Assembly: GCA_040255525.1 (NCBI GenBank)
Contig: JBDZVD010000005.1
Location: 62,001 to 126,000, forward strand
Length of the DNA: 64,000 bases
Direction: 5' to 3'
Source: Rugosimonospora sp040255525
GTDB lineage: Bacteria > Actinomycetota > Actinomycetes > Mycobacteriales > Micromonosporaceae
Numbering within the stretch: the first letter of the stretch is position 1; every line of letters starts with the position of its first letter. The notes below the pieces were generated by a model, which saw only the letters and a program-made list of their open reading frames with translations, was not told the DNA's origin and did not search any database. A program made the translations under genes and the position numbers. This document shows, piece by piece, positions 25,187 through 34,059 of this stretch.

Positions 25187-26902
25187 ATGGCCGTGATGGA
25201 ACCCGCGACCGTCCCGCCGGTCACGCCGCAACAGGACGCCGAATGGTGGCGCGAGGCGGTCGTCTACCAGGTGTATCTGCGGTCGTTCGCGGACGGGAAC
25301 GCGGACGGGATCGGCGACCTGGCCGGGTTGCGTGCCCGGCTGCCGTATCTCGTCGCGCTCGGCATCGACGCAATCTGGATCAACCCGTGGTACCCGTCGC
25401 CGATGGCCGACGGCGGCTACGACATCGCGGACTTCCGGTCCATCGACCCAGTGTTCGGGACCCTCGCCGAGGCGGAGGCGTTACTCACCGAGGCCCGCAC
25501 GGCCGGGCTGCGGGTACTGCTGGACCTGGTTCCCAACCACACCTCGGCGGCGCACCCGTGGTTCCAGGCGGCTCTGGCCGGCGATCCCGACGCCCGAGGG
25601 ATGTACCACTTCCGCCCCGGCCGCGGCCCGGACGGTGCCGAGCCGCCGAACGACTGGATGAGCGCGTTCGGCGGGTCCGCCTGGACCCGACAGACCACCC
25701 CCGACCACACGCCCGGACAGTGGTACCTGCACCTGTTCTCGCCCCAGCAGCCCGACCTGAACTGGGACAACCCCGCGGTGCGGGCCGAGTTCCGTGACAT
25801 CCTGCGGTTCTGGTTCGACCGTGGTGTGGACGGGTTCCGGATCGACGTGGCGCAGGGACTGGTCAAGGCACCCGGCCTACCCGACGGCGGGCCGGTGGAG
25901 TCGGTCACCTCACCGCACACCCGGCCGCACCCGGCCTGGGACCAGCTCGGCGTACACGACATCTACCGCAGCTGGCGAACGCTCGCCGACGGCTACGACC
26001 CACCGCGCGTGTTCGTCGCCGAGGCATGGGTGTCCAGCAACGAACGCCTGGCACGCTATGTTCAACCAGGCGGCCTGCACGCAGCCTTCCAGTTCGACCT
26101 GCTGCGAAGCCCGTGGCGGGCGGAGAACCTGCGCGCGGCCATCGACGGTGGACTGGGGACGGCGGCCACCATGGGTGCGCCGGCTACCTGGGTGCTGTCC
26201 AACCACGACGTGCCACGCCATGTCACTCGGTACGGCCGCAGCCAGCCACCGTTCAGCAGAGAACCCGACTGGGAGCGGTTGCGGTTCGGCCGGGAGCCGG
26301 TCGACCTGGAGCTGGGCCGCCGCCGGGCCCGCGCGGCGGTGCTGTTGCTGGCCGCCCTCCCCGGCGGCATGTACGTGTACCAGGGCGACGAGCTCGGGCT
26401 CGACGAGGTCGAGGATATTCCGGACGGGATGCGGCAGGACCCGACGTGGGAGCAGCTCGGCCACACCGACCCCGGGCGGGACGGCTGCCGGGTCCCGCTG
26501 CCGTGGGACGGCAGGCAGCCGCCGTTCGGTTTCAGCGGCGCCGCGACGATTCCCTCTTGGCTGCCGCAGCCGGCGCGCTGGGCCGCGCTGACGGCGCAGC
26601 GGCAGCGGGACGACCCGGATTCCATGCTCAACCTGTACCGGCGCGTGCTGCGGATCCGCCGCGCGCGGCTGCTGGGTGCCGGGGACCTGCACTGGCTGCC
26701 GGCCGCCGAGGGTGTGCTGGCGTTCCGCCACGGCGGGCTGGAGTGCTGGGTCAACGCCGGTGATCGACCGGTGCGGATCGATGGGGATGGAGCCCTGCTG
26801 CTGTGTTCGGATCCGCTGGTACGCGAGCCGCAACAGTGGCTGCCCCCGGACACGGCGCTGTACCGTGCGGTCCCGGCCAACCCCGCCGGCGGTGCGGTGT
26901 GA
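25187..26902 (+). CDS. GH13 alpha-glucosidase
   Basis: 571 residues from ATG 25187. The frame is open further upstream, but that part is the operator array and leader. All four GH13 regions are visible: DLVPNHTS (113-120), DGFRIDVAQ with nucleophile D220, VFVAEAW with acid E279, and LSNHD with D341. The AQGL(V) after the nucleophile and the length fit oligo-1,6-/alpha-glucosidases. No signal peptide, so it acts on imported oligosaccharide in the cytoplasm, releasing glucose. The stop overlaps the next start (GTGA). It is the first gene of the LacI-controlled operon. Confidence 0.88.
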   Translation: MAVMEPATVPPVTPQQDAEWWREAVVYQVYLRSFADGNADGIGDLAGLRARLPYLVALGIDAIWINPWYPSPMADGGYDIADFRSIDPVFGTLAEAEALLTEARTAGLRVLLDLVPNHTSAAHPWFQAALAGDPDARGMYHFRPGRGPDGAEPPNDWMSAFGGSAWTRQTTPDHTPGQWYLHLFSPQQPDLNWDNPAVRAEFRDILRFWFDRGVDGFRIDVAQGLVKAPGLPDGGPVESVTSPHTRPHPAWDQLGVHDIYRSWRTLADGYDPPRVFVAEAWVSSNERLARYVQPGGLHAAFQFDLLRSPWRAENLRAAIDGGLGTAATMGAPATWVLSNHDVPRHVTRYGRSQPPFSREPDWERLRFGREPVDLELGRRRARAAVLLLAALPGGMYVYQGDELGLDEVEDIPDGMRQDPTWEQLGHTDPGRDGCRVPLPWDGRQPPFGFSGAATIPSWLPQPARWAALTAQRQRDDPDSMLNLYRRVLRIRRARLLGAGDLHWLPAAEGVLAFRHGGLECWVNAGDRPVRIDGDGALLLCSDPLVREPQQWLPPDTALYRAVPANPAGGAV

Positions 26903-29676
26903 CCGGTGAGCCCATCGGGTCGGCGCTACCAGGCGGCGGTATGTGGTGCGAGCACCCGCTGCCCGACTGGTGGTTCACATCACGGCCCGCCGAAACAGGT
27001 CCGGAGTCGCTGCCCCCCGGTGCCTGGCGCCAGGTGCGCGTGCCACACCTCGCCGAGACCGGGCTGGACGACGTCCGTCGCGGAGGCAGCGTCACGTACC
27101 GCACCTCGGTGTCGCTGGACCCGGAAGCCGACACGCACCAGCTCCACTTCGAGGCGGTCAGCTACCGCTGCCGGGTCGCCATCGACGGCCGGCCGGTGGC
27201 CGAACACGAGGGTGCCTGGGACCCGTTCATTGTGGACATCCCGGTTGCCGACCAGCCGGAGCCGTTCCCTACCGGCCGCGCCGCGCACCAGGGCGGCCGG
27301 ACCGTCGAGGTTGTCGTCACCGTCGAGATCGCGGACTACGCCGACGACAGCCCGTTGCACTTCCGCAGCCTGCTGCTCGGGTTCGTACCGGACACCGCCG
27401 GGCCGTTCGGTGGCCTGTGGCGCGCGGTGACGTACCGGTCGAGGCGCGGGCCGTACCTTCCCGACCTGCGAGTGGTGGCCGAACAGGACGATCCCGCAGT
27501 CCGGGTCACCTGGCGGCCACCGAGCGTGCCCGCAGCGGCACGGGTCGAGGTGAGCGTCGAATGCGCCGACGGGACGGTGGCGGCGACCGACACGGCGCCG
27601 GCAGCCGCCGGTGCAGTGCTGCTCTCCTGCCCGACGGCGGCGCGGTGGAGCCCGGAGGCTCCCGTACTGCACCTGGTGCGGGTCCGGTTGTTGGACACGG
27701 CCGGTGAGCTTCTCGACGAACAGGAGAGCCGGGTCGGCTTTCGCCAGGTCGCCGCCGACGGCCGGGCGATCCACTTGGACGGCACGCCCGTGTACCTGCG
27801 CGGCGTGTTGCACTGGGGCCACTACCCCGAACTAGGGACGCCGGCGGCCGCCCCCGACCAGGTCCGCGCCGAGCTGGAACTGATCCGGTCGCTGGGCTTC
27901 AACGCGGTCAAGGTGTGCCTGTTCCTGGCGCCGAAGCACTTCTACGACGTGTGCGACGAGCTCGGGCTTCTGGTGTGGCAGGAGTTCCCACTATGGCTGC
28001 CCCGGGACAACGCTTACCTTTCCGAGCGGGTCCATGCCCAGTACCCCCGGCTGGTAGACATGGTGGCCGCGCACCCGAGCGTGGTACTGGTCAGCCTGGG
28101 CTGCGAGCTGGAGCGCACCGTACCGTCCGACCTCCTAGCCTGGGCGTACCAGCAGGTCCGGCAACGCATGCCGAACATCCTGATCTGCGCGAACAGCGGC
28201 TCTGGGGAGTGCTTCGGCGGTGGCCGGGACGCCCCCAGCGATATCTACGACTATCACTTCTACGCCGACCCGCATCAGCTCGACGAGCTGATGGCAGCGT
28301 TCACGGGCCAAGACCGCGAACCCCACCCCTGGCTGTTTGGGGAGTACAACGACGCGGACACCTGGCGCACCGCGGCCGACCTCGTCCCGCCCGGTGCAAG
28401 TACGCCGGCCTGGCTGTCACCCGACCCTGCCGTCAACGCGCTGCGGTCCGTGCATGCCGGCTTCGCTTCCGACCAGCAGGTGTACCGGCAAGCCGAGATC
28501 ATCGCGGCGGAGGGTTACCCCGGTGAGGTGGCCGGGCTACGGGAACTGAGCCACCGGCAGGCACGGGACACCCGGAAGCTGGTGTGGGAGCTGACCCGGT
28601 CGCAGCCGGGAGTAAGCGGCTACATCGTCACCGTGCTCCGGGATGTGCCACCGACGACATCGGGGCTGCTCGACGATTATGGTGCGGTCAAGTTCGACGC
28701 GGCGGACATCGCCCGGTGCAACGCCGACGTGGTCCTCGCGGTACGGGCGCCGCGCCGCCGCGCCTGGTACCGGGGCGGGGACCGGTTGCGGGTACTGGAC
28801 CCGTTCAACATGGTCGACGGCGGCGTGCACGCGTTCGCGGTGCGGGTCGCCAACGCGGGCGGTAGCGCCGGGCCGGCCGAACTGGAAGTCCGGCTGTGCG
28901 CCGGGGGCCAGGTGCTCGTGGCGGACACCCGTGCCGTCACCGTGCCGGCGCACACCGTCCGCGAGGTGGCCGACATCGAATGGATGCCTGCACCCATCGG
29001 GGCCGACGGCACGGTTGCGGCGCGCCTGTCGGTCATCATGCGGCTGGCCGGTGTCGTGCTGTCCGCGAACGAGTGGCCGGTCCTGATCCACCCGGCGGCC
29101 GGCTGCGGCCGGCCGGTCCTGCTGCACGACCCGAGTGGCCGCCTCGACGGATTGGCCGAGATCCTCGGGGCTCGCCCGGTCCGCGACGAGGCGGAACTCG
29201 CGGCGACCCTGACGCCCGGCGTAGCGCTGGTGACCACGGCGTACGGACCCCGGATCCGGGAGCTGACCGCGGCGCACGGCCTGCGCACCTTCGCCGCGGA
29301 GGACGGCCGGTACTTCCCGGTGCGCCCGGCGCCGTTCTGGCGGGAAAACGTCATGCGCATCCACCCGGACACCTGGCTGTCCGGCACGATGGCCGGCGAG
29401 CACGCCGGCATCCCGCTCGGTGCGGTGGCCGGCGACGGCTACATCCCCCGCGCCGAGATCACCCGCCGGGTCGGTGTGCACACGCCACTACTGACCCGGT
29501 ACGACACGCGTACCTACGCGGTCGGTGCGCACCTGTTCGAGTGGAGCGAGGGCGCAGGCCGTACCGCCGTATCGACGCTGCGACTTGCCGGGGGCACCGG
29601 CACCCAGCCGCGCACCGTCACCGATAACCCGATGGCACTGGCCATCATCGGCGCCTACCTGCGGACGGACACCTGA
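26899..29676 (+). CDS. GH2-like glycoside hydrolase
   Basis: 925 residues from GTG 26899 (GTGA overlap with the GH13 gene). Domain order follows GH2: a galactose-binding-like N-terminal sandwich (about 15-180), an immunoglobulin-like segment (about 190-290), then a TIM barrel starting at VYLRGVLHWGHYPE with LGFNAVKVCLF, LGLLVWQEFPLW and SLGCELER (E in the acid/base position, without the classical Asn-Glu), and WLFGEYNDAD as probable nucleophile strand. C-terminal sandwich domains and a flavodoxin-like tail follow. It may cleave beta-linked galacto-, manno- or glucuronosides. No export signal. The non-canonical acid/base context makes the exact activity uncertain. Confidence 0.72.
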   Translation: MTGEPIGSALPGGGMWCEHPLPDWWFTSRPAETGPESLPPGAWRQVRVPHLAETGLDDVRRGGSVTYRTSVSLDPEADTHQLHFEAVSYRCRVAIDGRPVAEHEGAWDPFIVDIPVADQPEPFPTGRAAHQGGRTVEVVVTVEIADYADDSPLHFRSLLLGFVPDTAGPFGGLWRAVTYRSRRGPYLPDLRVVAEQDDPAVRVTWRPPSVPAAARVEVSVECADGTVAATDTAPAAAGAVLLSCPTAARWSPEAPVLHLVRVRLLDTAGELLDEQESRVGFRQVAADGRAIHLDGTPVYLRGVLHWGHYPELGTPAAAPDQVRAELELIRSLGFNAVKVCLFLAPKHFYDVCDELGLLVWQEFPLWLPRDNAYLSERVHAQYPRLVDMVAAHPSVVLVSLGCELERTVPSDLLAWAYQQVRQRMPNILICANSGSGECFGGGRDAPSDIYDYHFYADPHQLDELMAAFTGQDREPHPWLFGEYNDADTWRTAADLVPPGASTPAWLSPDPAVNALRSVHAGFASDQQVYRQAEIIAAEGYPGEVAGLRELSHRQARDTRKLVWELTRSQPGVSGYIVTVLRDVPPTTSGLLDDYGAVKFDAADIARCNADVVLAVRAPRRRAWYRGGDRLRVLDPFNMVDGGVHAFAVRVANAGGSAGPAELEVRLCAGGQVLVADTRAVTVPAHTVREVADIEWMPAPIGADGTVAARLSVIMRLAGVVLSANEWPVLIHPAAGCGRPVLLHDPSGRLDGLAEILGARPVRDEAELAATLTPGVALVTTAYGPRIRELTAAHGLRTFAAEDGRYFPVRPAPFWRENVMRIHPDTWLSGTMAGEHAGIPLGAVAGDGYIPRAEITRRVGVHTPLLTRYDTRTYAVGAHLFEWSEGAGRTAVSTLRLAGGTGTQPRTVTDNPMALAIIGAYLRTDT

Positions 29677-29753
29677 CGCACGGGCACCCGGCCCGGCGTG
29701 GCGCCGCCATACCGATCACCGACACACGCGGAAACGTATGAAGGAGCGCACGC

Positions 29754-30995
29754 ATGTTCAAGAAGAGAGTGGCCGCAGTCGCCGCCGCCGTGTCGGCGCT
29801 GGCGCTGACCGGGTGCGGGTTCGGCGGCGCCAGTAGTGTCGCCAGCAACGGGAAGGTGGTGCTCCGCTTCGCCACCCCGGACTCCGGCCCGGGCGCACAG
29901 CACCTGCAGGATGTAGTTGACGCTTACAACAAGTCGCAGAACCACATCGTGGTGAAGATGGAGGCGTACGGCGACGCCTTCGACCAGAAGCTGTCGTCGG
30001 AGATCGGCGCGGAGCAGGTGCCCGACATCCTGAAGATGTGGGACTTCCCGCTGTACCACTCCATCCTCATTCCGCTCAATGACTACATCAACAACCTGCC
30101 CGACAAGGACGACTTCTTCCCGACGCTGTTCAACTACGCGAAGATGGATGGGAAGATCTACGGGTTCCCCACCGGGTACTCCACCCGTGCCATCTACTAC
30201 AACACCGACCTAGCGAAGCGGGCGGGGTTGACCCCGTCGCCGACCTGGAGCAGCCAGGACTACGCGACCTGGGTGAAGAAGATCGGCAGCCTGGGCGGCA
30301 ACATCTACGGCGGGGACCAACCGACCAACCCCGACCCGTACGCGTTCGAGTCGTTCCTGTTCTCCAATGGCGGCCAGTGGCTCGACGACGCCGGCAAGCC
30401 CGTGGTGAACTCACCGCAGAACGTCCAGGTCATCAAGTTCCTGCACGACCTGGCCTACTCGCCGCAGACCGGCAGGTACGTCCACAAGCACCCATCCTCC
30501 GAGGACCTCTCCGCGACGTTCATGTCGGGACAGCTCGGCACCTTCGAGTTCGGCAAGTGGTTCACGGACACCTTCACCAAGAACAAGACGCCGTACGGCA
30601 TCCTGCCGATGTTCAGTTTCAACGGGAAGGCGCCCCAAAGCGTGGTACACGCCTCCTTCCTGTCGGTGTACAAGAACACCAAGCACGAGAAGGAAGTACT
30701 GGACTTCATCACCTGGTTCAGCAGCAAGGCGAACGTGACGAAAGCCGCCAGCTACGACCTGCCGGTACGCAAGTCGGTCACCGAGAGCCTCGACCTGGCC
30801 AAGGACCCGATCAACAAGCCGTTCCTGGACGTGCTGAACAACTCGGTGGGCACCACGTCGTCGATGCTGAAGAACGACAAGTGGCCGGATATCAGCACGG
30901 ACATCGCCGCCACGCTGGAGGCCATCTTCTCCAACAAGACGGTCGACGTGCAGCACCAGCTCGACGACCTGCAAAAGAAGTTGCAGTCCCGGTAA
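29754..30995 (+). CDS. sugar-binding lipoprotein of ABC importer
   Basis: 413 residues. AAGGAG lies 7 bases before ATG 29754. A short Sec signal ends in the lipobox LTGC (about 19-22). The rest is a MalE-like binding protein (VVLRFATPDSGPG, FPTGYSTRAIYYNTDLAKRAG, TFEFGKWF). It is the third gene of the GH13/GH2 operon and feeds the two permeases that follow. The substrate is unknown; the enzymes point to a mixed-linkage oligosaccharide. Confidence 0.88.
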   Translation: MFKKRVAAVAAAVSALALTGCGFGGASSVASNGKVVLRFATPDSGPGAQHLQDVVDAYNKSQNHIVVKMEAYGDAFDQKLSSEIGAEQVPDILKMWDFPLYHSILIPLNDYINNLPDKDDFFPTLFNYAKMDGKIYGFPTGYSTRAIYYNTDLAKRAGLTPSPTWSSQDYATWVKKIGSLGGNIYGGDQPTNPDPYAFESFLFSNGGQWLDDAGKPVVNSPQNVQVIKFLHDLAYSPQTGRYVHKHPSSEDLSATFMSGQLGTFEFGKWFTDTFTKNKTPYGILPMFSFNGKAPQSVVHASFLSVYKNTKHEKEVLDFITWFSSKANVTKAASYDLPVRKSVTESLDLAKDPINKPFLDVLNNSVGTTSSMLKNDKWPDISTDIAATLEAIFSNKTVDVQHQLDDLQKKLQSR

Positions 30996-31112
30996 CCGCC
31001 ATGCCAGCGCCGGGCGGCGCGCACACCTGTCGCCCGGCCCGGCACGCTGTCGGGTGTGCCGGCCCGGTGCCCGAGCCACGCCCGCTTACGCCACGCTCCC
31101 CGAGGGGGTCAC

Positions 31113-31985
31113 GTGAAACTCACCGGCCGCCGGAAGATCATTCCGTACCTGTTCATCCTTCCGTGGCTGGTCGGCTTCGTTGGGCTGACCGCCTTCCCAG
31201 CCGGGTTCTCTCTGGTGATGAGCACGTTCGACTGGAGCGTGATGGGAGACCGCCGGTTCGTGGGCCTGACCAACTACCGGCAGATGCTCAGCGACGACAC
31301 GTTCTACCTGGCGCTGGCGAACACCGCCAAGTACGCGCTGATCCTGGTGCCGTTGAGCATCGTGCTGTCGCTGGGGCTGGCGATCCTGCTGACCCGCAAC
31401 CTGCGCGGGATCGGCCTGTTCAAGACCGCGTTCTACGCACCGACCCTGCTCAGCGGCGTCGCGCTGGCTATCGTCTGGGGTTGGATCCTGTCCGACCGCG
31501 GGGTACTGAACTTCTTCATCAACGCTGTCGGCGGTCCGCAGGTGCACTGGCTGACCGATCCCGGTTTCGCGCTGTGGTCAGTCGTTATCACCACGGTGTT
31601 TGGCCAGGGCGCGCAGATGCTCATCTTCCTGACCGCGCTGAAGAACGTGCCCACCGACCTGTACGAGGCGGTCACGCTCGACGGTGCCGGTCCGGTCCGT
31701 AGGTTCCGGGTGATCACCCTGCCGATGATCGGTCCGGCCATCGTATTCAACACCATCATCTCGCTGATCGGGGCGTTCCAGCAGATCACCGTCGTGCTCA
31801 ACCTGACCGGTGGCGGACCCGACAAGGCCACCTTCTTCTACGCCTTGTACGTCTACCAGAACGCCTTCGTCCGCGGCCATCTCGGTTACGCCGCAGCGAA
31901 CGCCTGGGTGATGCTCGTCGTCGTGCTGCTGCTGACGTTGCTGTTCATCCGATTGTCCCGCCGCTGGGCCTACTATGAGGTGTGA
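31113..31985 (+). CDS. sugar ABC transporter permease, MalF type
   Basis: 290 residues from GTG 31113, set by GAGGGGG five bases upstream; an earlier in-frame ATG has no such site. Six membrane helices begin with IIPYLFILPWLVGFVGLTAF. The EAA loop is at YEAVTLDGAGPVRRFRVITLP, and LTGGGPDKATFFY is the usual distal MalF signature. It works with the binding protein upstream and the MalG-type partner 9 bp downstream. Confidence 0.88.
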   Translation: MKLTGRRKIIPYLFILPWLVGFVGLTAFPAGFSLVMSTFDWSVMGDRRFVGLTNYRQMLSDDTFYLALANTAKYALILVPLSIVLSLGLAILLTRNLRGIGLFKTAFYAPTLLSGVALAIVWGWILSDRGVLNFFINAVGGPQVHWLTDPGFALWSVVITTVFGQGAQMLIFLTALKNVPTDLYEAVTLDGAGPVRRFRVITLPMIGPAIVFNTIISLIGAFQQITVVLNLTGGGPDKATFFYALYVYQNAFVRGHLGYAAANAWVMLVVVLLLTLLFIRLSRRWAYYEV

Positions 31986-31994
31986 GGAGAAGCC

Positions 31995-32825
31995 ATGTTT
32001 CCACGCGGAAACGCCCGGCGGGCCGGACGCTACGCCACGCTGACCGCTGTCACCATCGTTCTGCTGTTCCCGTTCTACTGGGCGTTGGTCTCCTCGCTCA
32101 AGCCGAAGTCCGAGCAGGCGAGGTTCCCGCCGACGATGTGGCCCGGCCATATCGAATGGCGTAACTATGCCCACGCTTGGACCGCTCAGCCGTTCACCCT
32201 CTACTTTTTCAACTCCCTGGAGGTCGTCGTCCTCGCCGTGGTCGGCGTGGTGCTCTCCTCGTCGCTGGTGGCATACGGTTTCGCCCGGTTCCAGTTTCGC
32301 GGCAAGAACCTGCTGTTCACCCTCCTGCTCGCCACCATGATCATTCCGTGGGACGTACTGGTCGTGCCGCTGTACATGCAGTACTCGTACCTCGGCTGGA
32401 TCGACACGTACCTGCCGCTGATCGTCCCATCGTGGCTAGGGATCCCGTACTACGTGTTCCTGCTGACCCAGTTCCTGCGCGGCATCCCGCGCGACTTCGA
32501 GGAGGCCGCACTGCTCGACGGGGCCAACCACTTCCAGGTGTACTGGAAGATCTTCATGCCGATGATGCGCCCGCAACTCGTGCTGACCGCCTGCCTGCAC
32601 ACGATGGTGGTGTGGAACGACTTCCTCGGGCCGCTGGTGTTCCTCAACGATCCGAACCGGTTCACACTGCCGATCGGCTTGTCCTTCTTCAAGTCGTCTC
32701 ACCTGATCGATCAGACGTCGATGCTGGCCGTCTCTGTCATCATGGTGATCGTGCCCCTGGCCGTGTTCTTCCTCGGCCAGCGGCACATTCTCGGTAACGA
32801 CGCGCAGTCAGGGGTGAAGGGGTGA
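31995..32825 (+). CDS. sugar ABC transporter permease, MalG type
   Basis: 276 residues, AGGAG before ATG 31995. Six membrane helices; EAA loop at FEEAALLDGANHFQVYWKIFMP. Last gene of the operon. As in the other sugar operon here, no cognate ATPase gene is present, so a shared MsiK-like ATPase is likely. Its last codons overlap an IS256-type transposase remnant on the opposite strand, so the original downstream sequence may have been lost. Confidence 0.88.
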   Translation: MFPRGNARRAGRYATLTAVTIVLLFPFYWALVSSLKPKSEQARFPPTMWPGHIEWRNYAHAWTAQPFTLYFFNSLEVVVLAVVGVVLSSSLVAYGFARFQFRGKNLLFTLLLATMIIPWDVLVVPLYMQYSYLGWIDTYLPLIVPSWLGIPYYVFLLTQFLRGIPRDFEEAALLDGANHFQVYWKIFMPMMRPQLVLTACLHTMVVWNDFLGPLVFLNDPNRFTLPIGLSFFKSSHLIDQTSMLAVSVIMVIVPLAVFFLGQRHILGNDAQSGVKG

Positions 32826-33020
32826 CAGCCCACCCAGCCGGCGTTCCCCTTTCGGCACCAGGGTCGGGGGAACGTGCCCGCCCGGTCCCGGGGCACATCC
32901 AACGGCACCGGCCCGACCTCGGTCAACACCGTCTTCGGGGTGCTACCGTTGCGGGAGTTGCGTGAGCCGTGCCCCGCCGGATCATGCTTGTCGTAGCCCA
33001 GGTGCTGCGTCAACTCGGCG
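32811..33020 (-). pseudogene. IS256-family transposase remnant, frameshifted
   Basis: The minus strand reads LTQHLGYDKHDPAGHG, then SRNSRNGSTPKTVLTEVGPV and PLDVPRDRAGTF, the conserved N-terminal stretch of IS256 transposases. After GTF the frame must shift to continue as TLVPKGERRLGGLSPLHP, then a stop. The DDE part and both ends are missing. It overlaps the 3' end of the permease gene and separates the sugar operon from the toxin locus. Confidence 0.8.
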
Positions 33021-33546
33021 GACCTCATCGACCAGATCGCCCCCCACTGGCGACACGACGCACAACCAGCACTGACCACCCGTCCTGGCCACCCGCCGCG
33101 CGAGGCACATACCGCCAATCAAGATCACGGGCTGGCTCAAAATGTCTACACAGGGAATCAAGTACGGCCCGACTACGCCGGGCCGCGCGCACGCGCTACG
33201 GCCTACGGCCACGCGCGCACGCCCACCAACACCGGGACCACCGCAACCGGCAGAGCCGAGCCATGCGACCGGGTCAGCGCGAGTCGATCGCGACGATCGC
33301 CAAAACCAACACCCACCGACCGGGTCCGACGCCGCACCGCTACGCGGCACGCCACCGAACCCGCGGCTGACGCTGCCTGCGTCACCCCGCCCGAGCATCG
33401 GACTCCGACCACCAGCGTGAGCATCCCGTTCATGTATGTACATATGCTCCACAAATTTGACAGCAACCGTGACCGCAACCGCCGCGCACGCCAGCGACCA
33501 ACTGCGGACATATCGGACGTCGACAGAGATCAACCATCCGCCTGCT
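33021..33546. other. gene-free stretch
   Basis: About 525 bp between the IS256 remnant and the immunity-gene terminator. Overlapping Arg/Thr/Pro-rich frames occur on both strands without ribosome binding sites or recognisable products. I see no repeats or promoter of note here. Confidence 0.5.
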
Positions 33547-33563
33547 GATTTGCCTAGCAAATC
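33547..33563 (-). terminator. hairpin downstream of immunity gene
   Basis: GATTTGC-CTA-GCAAATC forms a 7-bp stem with a 3-base loop starting 8 bases after the immunity stop codon (minus strand). It is AT-richer than the surrounding genome, like the immunity gene itself. Confidence 0.45.
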
Positions 33564-33570
33564 GACGATA

Positions 33571-34056
33571 TTAACCGCCGGGAATGATCTCCAGCCCGAC
33601 ACTACCAGCAATTTCCAGGACGTGGCTGTTCCGCGCGAGCGACGAGTACTCAGCGGTAACTCGTCGCACCTCACTTCGAACAAAGCTACGCGTAGCCGAT
33701 GCAAATTCGCTAACGGAGCATGTGAGCTCCGAACTTACGTAGGTCGGCAGCATACGGAACTCATGTCGATTTCGTACTAAGACTATCGCCTCTTCGTTCT
33801 CGGTGAAATCGATCCGGTCAATAGTCTTCCCGCCCTCAGCGAACACTACTGCGTTTTGCAGGCTGTACACGAGATCAAAAAGAGGAATCCAGCTCCATGG
33901 CGGCCCGATATCAACTTGCTCATGCACGATCCGACACGATCCCAGAAAGTAGTACCACCTAAGGTCCGCCCGTGAGACGTTCGCCAGATCATCACCGCGT
34001 CGGTGCTCGTAGCCAGAAGGGCCGTAGTCGGCACTAGCGGAGAACGAGATGCGCAT
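33571..34056 (-). CDS. probable immunity protein to the Hint/BECR toxin
   Basis: 161 residues, ATG 34056 three bases after the toxin stop codon. No named family recognised. The protein is acidic to neutral, alpha/beta mixed, without signal or membrane segment (RWYYFLGSCRIVHEQVD near 33-49, ENEEAIVLVRNRHEFRML near 85-102). The DNA is clearly poorer in GC than the neighbours. Position, size and composition match immunity genes of polymorphic toxin systems, which lie directly after the toxin and neutralise it by binding. Function is inferred from context only. Confidence 0.6.
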   Translation of the reverse strand: MRISFSASADYGPSGYEHRRGDDLANVSRADLRWYYFLGSCRIVHEQVDIGPPWSWIPLFDLVYSLQNAVVFAEGGKTIDRIDFTENEEAIVLVRNRHEFRMLPTYVSSELTCSVSEFASATRSFVRSEVRRVTAEYSSLARNSHVLEIAGSVGLEIIPGG

Positions 34057-34059
34057 CGG

